From: an uncultured Oscillospiraceae bacterium
Lineage (GTDB): Bacteria; Bacillota; Clostridia; Oscillospirales; Oscillospiraceae
DNA length: 36,345 bases
NCBI GenBank assembly: GCA_902497145.1
Contig: CABVDR010000023.1
Span: 1 to 36,345, forward strand
Direction: 5' to 3'
Part shown: positions 1-8,149 of the stretch, piece by piece
Layout of the letters: each line of letters starts with the position of its first letter
Position numbering within the stretch: the first letter of the stretch is position 1
Notes under the pieces: model-generated
Database searches by the model: none
What the model was told of the DNA's origin: nothing
What the model saw: the letters and a program-made list of their open reading frames with translations, nothing else
Translations under genes and position numbers: made by a program

Positions 1-1325
1 AGGACACCTACCGCACCCTCATGGCCGCCGACAGCGCCGTCATGGTCATCGACGCCGCCAAGGGCGTGGAGGCCCAGACCCGGAAGCTCTTTAAGGTGTG
101 CGCCATGCGGGACATCCCCATCTTCACCTTCATCAACAAGATGGACCGGGAGGCCCGGGACCCCTTTGAGCTGTGCGAGGAGCTTGAAAAGGAGCTGGGC
201 ATCGATACCTACGCCATGAACTGGCCCATCGGCTGCGGCAAGGAGTTCCAGGGCGTGTATGACCGGCAGAACCGGAAGGTGATCCACTTCACCTCCAACA
301 CCAACGCCCGGGCGGCCACCGCCACCGTCATTGAGCCCGACGACCCCGCCCTGGCCGACCTGATCGGCGCGGCCAAGCGGGACCAGCTGGTGGATGAGAT
401 CGACCTGCTGGACGGCGCCTCCTGCGACTTTGATCTGGACCGTGTGCGCCACGGCAAGCTGTCCCCCGTGTTCTTCGGCTCCGCCCTCACCAACTTCGGC
501 GTGGAACCCTTCCTGGAGGAGTTTCTCCGCATGACCACCGCCCCTCTGCCCCGGAAGGCGGGGGACGAGATCATTGACTCCTTTGACGACGACTTCTCCG
601 CCTTTGTCTTTAAGATTCAGGCCAACATGAACAAGGCCCACCGGGACCGCATCGCCTTTATGCGCATCGTCTCGGGCAAGTTCCAGGCGGACAAGGAGGT
701 CTACCACGTCCAGGGGGGCAAGAAGATCCGCCTCTCCCGGCCTCAGCAGCTGATGGCCGCCGAGCGGGAGATTATCGAGGAAGCCTACGCCGGGGATATC
801 ATCGGCGTATTCGATCCCGGCATCTTCTCCATCGGCGACACCCTGTGTACCCCCAGCAAAAAGTTCCAGTTTGACCCCATTCCCACCTTCGCCCCCGAGC
901 ACTTCCAGCGCATCCGCTCCATCGACACCATGAAGCGCAAGCAGTTTTTGAAGGGCGTGGAGCAGATCGCCCAGGAGGGCGCCATCCAGATCTTCAAGAC
1001 CCCCTACTCCGGCATGGAGGAGGTCATTGTGGGCGTGGTGGGCACCCTGCAGTTTGACGTGCTGGAGTACCGCCTGCGCAGCGAATATAACGTGGAGCTC
1101 TACAAAGAGGGCCTGCCCTACGAGTATCTCCGCTGGATCGTCAAGGAAGACGAGGACGCCCCCGCCCTCAAGGAGGAGGACCTGCTGCTCCCCAACGACG
1201 CCAAGCTGGTGGAGGACTACAAGGGCAATCAGCTGCTGCTGTTCTCCTCCCAGTGGTCCATCCAGTGGGTGCAGGACCGGAACAAGAGCCTGAAGCTGGC
1301 CGAGTTCGGCGGCGCGAGGTTTTAA
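1..1325 (+). CDS. prfC: Peptide chain release factor 3 (RF3), 5'-truncated by window edge
   Basis: This translational GTPase recycles RF1/RF2 from the ribosome after termination. The reading frame is open from the first base, and the visible part starts just downstream of the G3 (DxxG) region with DTYRTL and AADSAVMVIDAAKGVE. The G4 motif NKMDRE follows, then the RF3-type domains II and III, including the segment GTLQFDVLEYRLRSEYNVE. About 441 residues are present out of roughly 530 in the family, so the P-loop and start lie outside the window. The gene ends in TAA three bases before the next ATG, so the HAD gene is probably cotranscribed. Nothing unusual is seen in the part that is visible. 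Confidence 0.95.
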   Translation, partial: DTYRTLMAADSAVMVIDAAKGVEAQTRKLFKVCAMRDIPIFTFINKMDREARDPFELCEELEKELGIDTYAMNWPIGCGKEFQGVYDRQNRKVIHFTSNTNARAATATVIEPDDPALADLIGAAKRDQLVDEIDLLDGASCDFDLDRVRHGKLSPVFFGSALTNFGVEPFLEEFLRMTTAPLPRKAGDEIIDSFDDDFSAFVFKIQANMNKAHRDRIAFMRIVSGKFQADKEVYHVQGGKKIRLSRPQQLMAAEREIIEEAYAGDIIGVFDPGIFSIGDTLCTPSKKFQFDPIPTFAPEHFQRIRSIDTMKRKQFLKGVEQIAQEGAIQIFKTPYSGMEEVIVGVVGTLQFDVLEYRLRSEYNVELYKEGLPYEYLRWIVKEDEDAPALKEEDLLLPNDAKLVEDYKGNQLLLFSSQWSIQWVQDRNKSLKLAEFGGARF

Positions 1326-1328
1326 GCC

Positions 1329-2156
1329 ATGGCGCCGAAGTTGATCCTCGCCGACCTGGACGGCACCCTGCTGGACGAGGAAAAGCATCTCACCCCCCGC
1401 AGCCGAGCCGCTCTGGAGCGTGCCGCCGCGGCCGACGCTCAGGTGGTCATCGCCACCGGTCGGTTTTTTGGGGGCGTGCCGGACTTTTTGAAGGAACTGC
1501 CCTTCCTGCGCTACTTTATTCTCATGAACGGGGCCAAGGTGTACGACCGGGAGACCGACACGGTCCTCTACCGCGCCGAAATCCCCCTGGACACCGCCCA
1601 GGCGGTCTACCGCCTGCTGGAGCCCCTGGACTGCACCATCGACTGCTACCAAAATGACCGTGGCATCATGCCCCGGTTCTATCTGGAGCATCTGGAGCGC
1701 TATATTCCCGACCCCATCTCCCGGATGATCGTGGCCCCCAACCGCGCCCCGGTGGACGACTTTCTGGCGGCCATCGCGGCGGGCGGGGAGTCGGTGCAGA
1801 AGATGCAGTCCTTTTTCCCCGACCTGGAGCTGCGGCCCCAGGTGATGGAGCTGCTCTCGCAGCACTTCCCCCAGCTCATCCAGTCCATCTCCCTGCCCAC
1901 CAACCTGGAGCTCAACGCCCCCGGCGCTACCAAGGGAGACGCCCTGGAGGCCCTGTGCCGTCATCTGGGGCTGGACCTGCTGGAGTCCGCCGCCTTCGGC
2001 GACGGCACCAACGATCTCACTATGATCCAGAAGGCCGGGGTGGGGGTGGCCATGGCCAACGCCAACCCCCAGGTGCTCCAGTGCGCCGATTTGGTAGCCC
2101 CCTCCAACCGGGAGGACGGCGTGGCCCAGATTCTGGAGAAGTGGTTCCCACAGTAA
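1329..2156 (+). CDS. Cof-type HAD-IIB family sugar-phosphatase-like hydrolase
   Basis: This is a 275-residue cytosolic HAD phosphatase. Motif I is LADLDGTLLD (nucleophile Asp9, acid/base Asp11), the cap region begins after the NGA segment typical of Cof proteins (ILMNGAKVYD), and the C-terminal metal motif is FGDGTNDLTMI. Length and domain order match the Cof/YidA subfamily, which acts on sugar phosphates or other small phosphate esters; the substrate cannot be read from sequence. The ATG lies three bases after prfC, pointing to translational coupling. The next gene, rnfC, follows after 43 bp with its own ribosome-binding site. Confidence 0.9.
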   Translation: MAPKLILADLDGTLLDEEKHLTPRSRAALERAAAADAQVVIATGRFFGGVPDFLKELPFLRYFILMNGAKVYDRETDTVLYRAEIPLDTAQAVYRLLEPLDCTIDCYQNDRGIMPRFYLEHLERYIPDPISRMIVAPNRAPVDDFLAAIAAGGESVQKMQSFFPDLELRPQVMELLSQHFPQLIQSISLPTNLELNAPGATKGDALEALCRHLGLDLLESAAFGDGTNDLTMIQKAGVGVAMANANPQVLQCADLVAPSNREDGVAQILEKWFPQ

Positions 2157-2199
2157 GAAACCGTCCAATTCGCCCCCCGTGGGGCTATGGAGGCAAGCT

Positions 2200-3513
2200 A
2201 TGAGAAATCGATTTTTAGGCGGAGTTCATCCCACCTCCCACAAGGAGAGCACCCGCCGCAAGCCCATCGTCCCCCTGGAGGAGCCCCCCAAAGAGGTGGT
2301 CATTCCCCTGGTGATGTGCTCTCAGGGGGGCGCGGAGGCGGTGGTGAAGCCGGGGGACCGGGTCACCGTGGGGCAGGTCATCGCCAAGCCCACCGGCGAC
2401 GGGGTCTATGTCCACGCCAGTGTGTCCGGCAAGGTGAAGGCCATCGAGCCCCGGCCCCACCCCTGGGGCGGCAAGTGGCCCGCGGTGGTCATTCAGAACG
2501 ACTTTAAGGACACCCCCTGTCCCGACCTGCCCGTGCCCATGGATTGGTCCCGGATGAACCGGGAAGAGGCGCTGGAGCGGATCTGCCAGGCCGGCATCAC
2601 CAGTCTGGGCGGCGGCGCCAGCCCTACCCACCTGCGCCTGAAGGAGGCGGTGGGCAAGACTGAGGTGCTCATCGTCAACGCCGCCGAGTGCGAACCCTAC
2701 CTCACCGCCGACCACCGCCTGCTGCTGGAGAAGGGCGACCAGATCCTCCAGGGCGTGCAGATGGTCAGCCGCCTGCTTCGGGCGGAGAAGGCCATTTTAG
2801 TGGTGGCGGGGGACAAGCTCAACGCGGTGGAATTTCTGGAGCGCCGCCTGCGCCGGAAAAAGCGGGAGGTGCAGCTGGTCACCATCCAGACCCGCTACCC
2901 CCTGGGGATGGAAAAGCAGCTTATCCGGGCGGTTACCGGCCGGGAGGTGTCCCCGGGGCAGTCCGCCCTGGACGTGGGCTGTGCCGTCTTTAATGTGGCC
3001 ACCGTGTACGCCATCCGCCACGCCCTGCTCACCGGTGAGCCCCTCACCTATCGTGCAGTGACCGTGAGCGGCGGGGCGGTGGCCCGGCCCCGGAACCTGT
3101 GGGTGCCCATCGGCACCCCTCTGCGCTGCCTGCTCCAGGCGGCGGGGGGATTGCGGGAGCCGGCGGCCGTTACCCTCACCGGCGGGCCCATGAACGGCCT
3201 CATTCAGCAGGACCTGAACGCCCCGGTGGTAAAGAACACCAACGCCCTGCTCTGCCTTACCGCCCAGGAGCACAACATCCACCAGCCGGAGATGGTGTGC
3301 GTCAAGTGCGGCCACTGCGTCTCCGCCTGCCCTATGGACTTAAACCCCTCCCTGGTGTACCGGGCCATGCGCATGGGGGAGAAGGAGCTGCTGGAAAACC
3401 TGCACCTGGAGGACTGTATGGACTGCGGGTGCTGCTCCTACATCTGCCCCTCCCACATCCCCCTGATGGATCTGATGCGCCAGGCCAAGAAAGAAGGTGC
3501 CTCTCATGACTGA
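2200..3513 (+). CDS. rnfC: Rnf electron-transport complex subunit C
   Basis: RnfC is a membrane-associated subunit of the ion-translocating ferredoxin:NAD+ oxidoreductase; it carries NADH/FMN-binding folds and two [4Fe-4S] clusters. Hallmarks are LIVNAAECEPYLTADHRLL in the NqrA/RnfC core and two ferredoxin-type motifs, C367-x2-C370-x2-C373-x3-CP and C406-x2-C409-x2-C412-x3-CP. The 437-residue length is normal for the short Firmicute form. I chose the ATG at 2200 over an in-frame GTG at 2179 because GGAGG at 2189-2193 sits six bases before it. The stop overlaps the start of the next gene by eight bases. RnfC is the entry point for electrons from or to NADH, so the cluster is probably a working oxidoreductase module. 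Confidence 0.95.
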   Translation: MRNRFLGGVHPTSHKESTRRKPIVPLEEPPKEVVIPLVMCSQGGAEAVVKPGDRVTVGQVIAKPTGDGVYVHASVSGKVKAIEPRPHPWGGKWPAVVIQNDFKDTPCPDLPVPMDWSRMNREEALERICQAGITSLGGGASPTHLRLKEAVGKTEVLIVNAAECEPYLTADHRLLLEKGDQILQGVQMVSRLLRAEKAILVVAGDKLNAVEFLERRLRRKKREVQLVTIQTRYPLGMEKQLIRAVTGREVSPGQSALDVGCAVFNVATVYAIRHALLTGEPLTYRAVTVSGGAVARPRNLWVPIGTPLRCLLQAAGGLREPAAVTLTGGPMNGLIQQDLNAPVVKNTNALLCLTAQEHNIHQPEMVCVKCGHCVSACPMDLNPSLVYRAMRMGEKELLENLHLEDCMDCGCCSYICPSHIPLMDLMRQAKKEGASHD

Positions 3514-5167
3514 GTCCCGTCCTGTCATGCACCGCCAGCCCCCCCAGATCGCCCAGGTGTCCAGCATCTCCAGCTCCATGCTGGATGTGATCGTGGCCCT
3601 GCTGCCCGCCCTGGGCATGGCGGTCTACCTCTTCGGCATCCGGGTTCTGGCCCTGACGGTGGTAAGCATTCTCTCCTGCGTGGGGTCTGAGTACCTCTAC
3701 CGCCGCCTGCGGGGCCTTCCTGACTCCACCCGGGACCTGTCCGCCTGTGTCACCGGGCTGCTGCTGGCCATGACTCTGCCCGTCACCGCCCCCTACTGGG
3801 CGCCGGTGCTGGGCGGTGTGTTTGCTATTGTAGTGGTCAAGCAGCTCTACGGCGGCCTGGGCCGCAACTTTATGAACCCCGCCCTGGCTGGGCGGATGCT
3901 GCTGACCACCTTCCCCGGGTTTATGACCACCTGGGTGGACGCCTTTCAGCGCCCTGGCCTCCTGTCCACCGCCGATGCGGTGACCTCCGCCACCCCCATG
4001 TCCTACCTCCATAACGGCCAGCTGCCTCCCCAGAGCGTGGGCCAGCTGCTGATGGGCCAGCACGGCGGGGCCATGGGCAGTGTGGCGGTGATGATGCTGA
4101 TTTTAGGCGGATTGTACTTAGTGGCCCGCCGGGTCATCCAGCCCCGGGCTACCCTGGCCTTTTTGGGCACCGTGGCCCTGCTCACCTTCCTGTTTCCCCA
4201 GGGAGACGGGGGACGTGTGGCCTGGATGCTGGCCCAGCTATTTAGCGGCGGGCTGATGCTGGGGGCCATCTTCATGGCCTCCGACTACACCACCACCCCG
4301 GTGACCCCCCGGGGCCAGATCCTCTTCGGCGTGGGCTGCGGCCTGCTCACCGTGCTGCTGCGCTACTTTGGCTCCTACCCCGACGGGGTAGGCTGGGCCA
4401 TTCTCACCATGAACTGCTGCGTGTGGCTGCTGGACCGCACCGGTATGCCCCGGCGCTTCGGCGTGACCCCCTTTGCCGCCACCCGGGAGCGGCTCACCCA
4501 CATCCGGGCCAGTCTGGCGGAAATCAAGTTTGTCAAACCCCAGCTGCGCTTCCTCTCCCGGGCGGGAGAGGGCACCATGCCCGGGGAGGGCTACCTGGAC
4601 GAGCTGCGGGTAAAGGTCCGCCATGGCGGCGTGCTGGCCGTGGCGGTGGCCCTGATGGCGGGGCTGGTCTTTGGGGTACACCAGCTCACAGACTTTGCCA
4701 CCGTGCGCACGGAGACCCAGCTCCAGCAGGAGCTCCTGTCCCAGGTAATGCCCCAGGCCACCATCCGCACAGAAACTCCTTACCGGGCCTCCGGAGCCCT
4801 GAGCATTACCGCCGGCTATAACAACAGCGGCCTGGTGGGCTACTGTGTGGAGGTCCAGGCCCACGGCTTCGGCGGCCTGATGACCGCGGTGGTGGGCGTC
4901 AACACCAACGGCGAGGTCACCGGCGTGGCCGTCACCAGCCACAACGAGACCCTCAGCGTAGGTACCCAGGCCCTGGAGAGCGACTACCTGGACCAGTACA
5001 AGGGCAAGTCTGGCACCATCCGCGCCTCGGGCAGCAACGCGGTGGACACCATCTCCGGCGCCACCGCCACCTGCGACGCCATTACCGACTGTGTCAATCA
5101 GGCCCTGTCCATTGTGGCCAATCTGGATACGGAAGGAGTCACAGAATATGTGGACGGCGAAGTGTAA
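3506..5167 (+). CDS. rnfD-rnfG: Fused RnfD-RnfG subunit of the Rnf complex
   Basis: One 553-residue frame carries two Rnf subunits that are normally separate genes. Residues 1-320 are RnfD: multiple membrane helices, GGLGRNFMNPALAGRMLL at 116-133, and TSATP at 160-164, whose Thr163 matches the covalent FMN site. A linker (about 311-370) leads to a single membrane helix near 374-395. An extracytoplasmic FMN-binding domain of RnfG type follows, with DTISGAT at 514-520, so Thr520 is the expected second flavin site. The usual ETPGLG turn of RnfG is changed to ETLSVG (481-486). The ATG at 3506 overlaps the end of rnfC, with AAGGTG upstream. No stop or frameshift separates the halves. Confidence 0.93.
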   Translation: MTESRPVMHRQPPQIAQVSSISSSMLDVIVALLPALGMAVYLFGIRVLALTVVSILSCVGSEYLYRRLRGLPDSTRDLSACVTGLLLAMTLPVTAPYWAPVLGGVFAIVVVKQLYGGLGRNFMNPALAGRMLLTTFPGFMTTWVDAFQRPGLLSTADAVTSATPMSYLHNGQLPPQSVGQLLMGQHGGAMGSVAVMMLILGGLYLVARRVIQPRATLAFLGTVALLTFLFPQGDGGRVAWMLAQLFSGGLMLGAIFMASDYTTTPVTPRGQILFGVGCGLLTVLLRYFGSYPDGVGWAILTMNCCVWLLDRTGMPRRFGVTPFAATRERLTHIRASLAEIKFVKPQLRFLSRAGEGTMPGEGYLDELRVKVRHGGVLAVAVALMAGLVFGVHQLTDFATVRTETQLQQELLSQVMPQATIRTETPYRASGALSITAGYNNSGLVGYCVEVQAHGFGGLMTAVVGVNTNGEVTGVAVTSHNETLSVGTQALESDYLDQYKGKSGTIRASGSNAVDTISGATATCDAITDCVNQALSIVANLDTEGVTEYVDGEV

Positions 5168-5206
5168 CGGTTTTGTGCTCCCGGTAGGGGGAAAGGAGGC
5201 GGCGTT

Positions 5207-5791
5207 ATGACCGCGATGTATCTGGCTGCGGTGGCCCTGGCCGCCCTGCTGTCGGAAAACTTTATTCTGGTCAACTGCCTGGGCATCGGCACCCGGACCC
5301 GGGCCTTTGAGGACCCCATGGACGCCGGCCGCACCGGCGTGGCCCTGACGGCAGTGATGACCTTCACCGCCCTGGCGGCCTGGGTGGCCGACCAGCTGCT
5401 GTATCACTTCGGGCTGGACTACTTCCAGACCCTGGTGTTTGCCCTGATTGGGCCGGTGGTGGTTTGGGCGCTGCGCGGCTTCCTGCGCTCCTGCGTGCCT
5501 GAGCTGTCCCGCCGTCTGGACGACAACCTGTCCTCCATCACCTCCAACTGCGCCGCCATGGGCGCGGCTCTCATCATCTCCCAGCGGGGCTACAACCTGG
5601 CCGCCGCCCTGCTCTTCGGCCTGTTTGGCGGCCTGGGCGCCACCATCGCCCTGATGAGCTTTGCCGGGCTGCGCCGGGACCTGAACGTGGACAGCTGCCC
5701 CAAAAGCTTTCGGGGCGCGCCTTTGGAGCTTATTACTGCCGGGCTGATGGCCCTGTCCCTGGTGGGCTTCTATGGCCTAAATCTGTCCTGA
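5207..5791 (+). CDS. rnfA: Rnf complex integral membrane subunit A (RnfA/RsxA-like)
   Basis: This is a 194-residue, six-helix membrane protein of the RnfA/RnfE/NqrD/NqrE family. It is closer to RnfA than RnfE: the C-terminal FRGAPLELITAGLMALSLVG matches RsxA, and SNCAAMGAAL matches the second half-motif. A strong AAAGGAGG at 5192-5199 precedes the ATG. In studied Rnf/Nqr complexes, RnfA and RnfE each give two Cys to a [2Fe-2S] cluster in the membrane. Here the second Cys is kept (Cys115), but the first position, LG(L)C, is Gly28; a Cys (Cys24) lies four residues earlier in VNCLGIG. No rnfE or rnfB follows; a terminator comes next. Confidence 0.92.
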   Translation: MTAMYLAAVALAALLSENFILVNCLGIGTRTRAFEDPMDAGRTGVALTAVMTFTALAAWVADQLLYHFGLDYFQTLVFALIGPVVVWALRGFLRSCVPELSRRLDDNLSSITSNCAAMGAALIISQRGYNLAAALLFGLFGGLGATIALMSFAGLRRDLNVDSCPKSFRGAPLELITAGLMALSLVGFYGLNLS

Positions 5792-5807
5792 CACCTGAAA
5801 ATGGCAT

Positions 5808-5846
5808 AAAAATGGCCCGTCCGATTGGACGGGCCGTTTCTTTTTG
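5808..5846. terminator. Bidirectional terminator between rnfA and the DUF1540 gene
   Basis: The arms GGCCCGTCC (5814-5822) and GGACGGGCC (5827-5835) pair perfectly around a GATT loop. The hairpin is followed by GTTTCTTTTT on the plus strand and by ATTTTTATG on the minus strand. It lies between two convergent genes, so it can end both transcripts. It also shows that the Rnf operon stops after rnfA. Confidence 0.85.
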
Positions 5847-5847
5847 C

Positions 5848-6006
5848 TTACTTCAGCTGGAAGGAGTCACACTCGGTGCCCTTGCAGCTGGTGGGGGAAC
5901 CCTCGCAGCAGCCTACGCGGATCTGGTTGAGAGAGCAGCCGTTCTGGGCGGAATGGTGGACACAGTTGTCCACGGTGCAGTGAATGTGATTATTGTTCTG
6001 ATCCAT
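5848..6006 (-). CDS. DUF1540 domain-containing cysteine-rich small protein
   Basis: This 52-residue protein begins MDQNNNHIHCTVDNCVHH and carries eight Cys (C10, C15, C24, C33, C34, C41, C46 among them in the CTVDNC, GCSL, GCCEG, SCKGTEC pattern). The pattern is typical of DUF1540 proteins, small Cys-rich putative metal-binding proteins common in Clostridia, whose function is not established. GAGGAGG lies at 6017-6023, ten bases upstream of the ATG. The gene stands alone and converges on rnfA through a shared terminator. Confidence 0.85.
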   Translation of the reverse strand: MDQNNNHIHCTVDNCVHHSAQNGCSLNQIRVGCCEGSPTSCKGTECDSFQLK

Positions 6007-6060
6007 TGTATTCAAACCTCCTCACAGTGGATGAGGTTATTGTGTCCGGGTTTGGGCCGG

Positions 6061-6894
6061 TTATTCCTCGGGGGAGGAATTTTCCTCCTCGGACAGCACC
6101 TGGGGAATAAAGTTCCGGGCAAACCAGCCTTTTCCACGATTTTTTACATAGAAGAAGCCCACAATGGAGAAGACCACCGCACCGATGAAATTGACCAGCA
6201 GGTCGTTCATGGTGTCCAGGATGCCGATATCCAGATAGCCGCCCAGGCCCAAGGGGATCTGCTCGTCCCCGCAGACCACAATCACGTCGGTAATGCCCTT
6301 GATGGCCACAGGGGTGTTGCCCCCGGTGGGGTCCAGGTTCACCGAGGAGATGACGTTCACCACCGTGTCCTTCTGCATATCCAGCAGGAAGAACTGGTCC
6401 ATGACGCACTCAAAGAACTCCCACAGCACCCCGATGGTCATGGAGAAGCAGAAGGCCGCAATGGCCATGTACACCGGGGAGAGGGACAGGGAGACCCGCT
6501 TGTGGCGGTTGCACATGTCCACCAGGGAGAAGCCGATGGCGGCGCACAGAAAGCCGTTGAGGGTGTGCAGCATGGTGTCCCAGTAGGCAAAGGTGGTGTA
6601 AAAGGCCCGGATCTCCCCCAAGATCTCCGCGGCGAAAATAAACAGGAGAATGATGATCTCCAACACATTTGGCAGGTCGATCTGGAGGCTCTTTTCAAAA
6701 ATGGTGGGCAGCAGGAACAGGATCAGGGTGAGCACGCATAAAAAGACGTTCTCAAAGTTGCCGTTGAAGAACTGAGCCACCATTACCACCAGCACCAGCA
6801 GCCGCAGCACGATGTACACCGCGGCCACCACACTCTTTTTCCGCAGGGTGCGGTGGGCGGAGACCAGAAAGTTTAATTTTTTCTGCCGTCCCAT
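6061..6894 (-). CDS. Multipass integral membrane protein of unknown function
   Basis: This 277-residue protein has a basic N-terminus (MGRQKKLNFLVSAHRTLRKKS) followed by about seven hydrophobic helices. YWDTMLHTLNGFLCAAIGFSL has the acidic/His-in-membrane look of DUF2238/YjdF-type proteins, but the assignment is tentative. A hydrophilic insertion near residues 180-225 contains NLDPTGG and a CGDEQIP segment. I placed the start at 6894 because GGAGG at 6901-6905 sits six bases upstream; a longer in-frame extension has no such site. It is transcribed divergently from the 70-residue gene. I do not recognise a substrate or pathway. Confidence 0.75.
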   Translation of the reverse strand: MGRQKKLNFLVSAHRTLRKKSVVAAVYIVLRLLVLVVMVAQFFNGNFENVFLCVLTLILFLLPTIFEKSLQIDLPNVLEIIILLFIFAAEILGEIRAFYTTFAYWDTMLHTLNGFLCAAIGFSLVDMCNRHKRVSLSLSPVYMAIAAFCFSMTIGVLWEFFECVMDQFFLLDMQKDTVVNVISSVNLDPTGGNTPVAIKGITDVIVVCGDEQIPLGLGGYLDIGILDTMNDLLVNFIGAVVFSIVGFFYVKNRGKGWFARNFIPQVLSEEENSSPEE

Positions 6895-6967
6895 ATCAGA
6901 CCTCCTTGTTCTCAAAGGGAGCACATATTTCTTGCCGGCGCATACGATAGGGGAGAGGTGAACATAT

Positions 6968-7180
6968 ATGGATCTGAAACGCAATCAAATCACACTGGCC
7001 CAGCTGATGGCCGACCCCAAAGCCAAGGCGGTGCTTCAGCGCCGATTCGGCCCCTACCTTAAGCACCCCATGGCCAAGGCGGCCGGATCCCTGACTCTGG
7101 CCCAGCTGAGTGAAATGGCGGCCGTCTATCTGCCCCAAAAGACCATTCAGGACACCATTCGGGAGCTCAGCGCCCTGTAA
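6968..7180 (+). CDS. Small conserved helical protein, function unknown
   Basis: This 70-residue soluble protein contains LMADPKAKAVLQRRFGPYLKHPMAKAAGSLTLAQLSEM, shown here as overlapping stretches: LMADPKAKAVLQ, HPMAKAAG and LTLAQLSEMA. Similar short domains (pattern DPxAKAVLxxxxP...HPM...MTLxQL) occur as C-terminal modules of clostridial hydrolases and as free-standing proteins; this resemblance is from memory and is weak. A GGGGAGAGGTG ribosome-binding region precedes the ATG. The gene is closed by a strong terminator ten bases downstream. Coding status is supported by codon use and placement between two well-defined neighbours. Confidence 0.65.
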   Translation: MDLKRNQITLAQLMADPKAKAVLQRRFGPYLKHPMAKAAGSLTLAQLSEMAAVYLPQKTIQDTIRELSAL

Positions 7181-7189
7181 CCGTGTCCG

Positions 7190-7212
7190 CCGCCCTTCGG
7201 GGCGGTTTTTTT
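7190..7212 (+). terminator. Rho-independent terminator after the 70-residue gene
   Basis: The stem CCGCCC-TTCG-GGGCGG (7190-7205) has a stable UUCG tetraloop and is followed by seven T. It ends the plus-strand transcript just before the stop codon of the convergent SseB-like gene. Confidence 0.9.
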
Positions 7213-8008
7213 ATTCCGCCCGGACGTAGAAGGGCATGGCGTCCTCGGTGGCCGCCTCGGCAAAGCTGGTGCCGTAGGGGATCATGTCCACCGGCAGCTT
7301 GCCAAAGTGGGGAGCGGCAGCCTGGGCGATGGCCTGGAAGACCTCCTCCTGCACGCCGGTGTGGTCCACCACGATCATATAGCGTTTCATGCCGTCCTGG
7401 CGCACCATCTCCCGCAGCCACAGGCGCTGGATGTCCTCCCGCTTTTCCGCCAGCTCGCACACCGCGTCCAGCAGCTCCTCGGGCTCCTCCTCCGGGTCGC
7501 CCACCATCACCTGGGTGTCCTTTTCCACCTGCTCCTGGGCGTAGCCCCGGGCCAGCTCGGCCTTCTTCTTGGCCAGGCGCTCCATGGTCTGGCGGTCCAG
7601 GGTCAGGCTCAGGCCCATGGGGTTGATGACCAGACCGGCGGTGCGGCCGTCCCGGAGCACCATATCGGCGTAGTTGTCAAAGCGGAGCATGACCACCTTC
7701 TGCTCCTTGGGGCCGCAGAACTTCCGCAGCTCCTGCCAGTCGGTGAAGGCGGGGAAGAAGGCCCGGCCGTCCTTGGTGGTGGTGAGCTGGAACTGAATAG
7801 CGGTCTTGCCCTTCAGATTCTGAGGGGCGTTGGGGCCCTGGGGAGCCAAAATCACCGGGGCCAGAAACGCAGCGTGGTTGAGCACCAGGTCCAGCACCTT
7901 GCCCTGGTTGAGGGGGGTGTTCTCCTGGTGAAGGGCCTGCATGGCCTCCACCAGCTGGGGGTTGGAGATCTTCTGCAGATCAATGGGCGGATTTTTCCCT
8001 TGCGGCAT
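7211..8008 (-). CDS. SseB family protein
   Basis: This 265-residue protein has the two-part layout of the enhanced-serine-sensitivity protein SseB. An N-terminal SseB domain (about residues 40-135) contains FPAFTDWQELRKF and VMLRFDNYADM, and a C-terminal SseB_C domain (about 170-265) contains YMIVVDHTG and PVDMIPYGTSFAEAAT. Family members are cytosolic and poorly understood. Of three possible starts I chose the ATG at 8008 because AGGAGG lies eight bases upstream (8017-8022); the upstream ATGs lie in or before this site. It is divergent from sfsA. Confidence 0.85.
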   Translation of the reverse strand: MPQGKNPPIDLQKISNPQLVEAMQALHQENTPLNQGKVLDLVLNHAAFLAPVILAPQGPNAPQNLKGKTAIQFQLTTTKDGRAFFPAFTDWQELRKFCGPKEQKVVMLRFDNYADMVLRDGRTAGLVINPMGLSLTLDRQTMERLAKKKAELARGYAQEQVEKDTQVMVGDPEEEPEELLDAVCELAEKREDIQRLWLREMVRQDGMKRYMIVVDHTGVQEEVFQAIAQAAAPHFGKLPVDMIPYGTSFAEAATEDAMPFYVRAE

Positions 8009-8149
8009 AGTGTATTCCTCCTGTGTCATGTGCGCCCCGGGGGCTTGCCCCGGCGGCGGCCATGGGTTATACTTCATTTCAGAGCCCGGATTGGGGACAA
8101 GCCGGACACTTATCTTATATCATACCAGAAAACAGCGGAGGAACACAAG

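Noticed and set aside
7307..8149. Upstream extension of the sfsA frame
   Set aside because: This part is antisense to the SseB-like gene. A clear GGAGG and the family N-terminus place the sfsA start at 8150.
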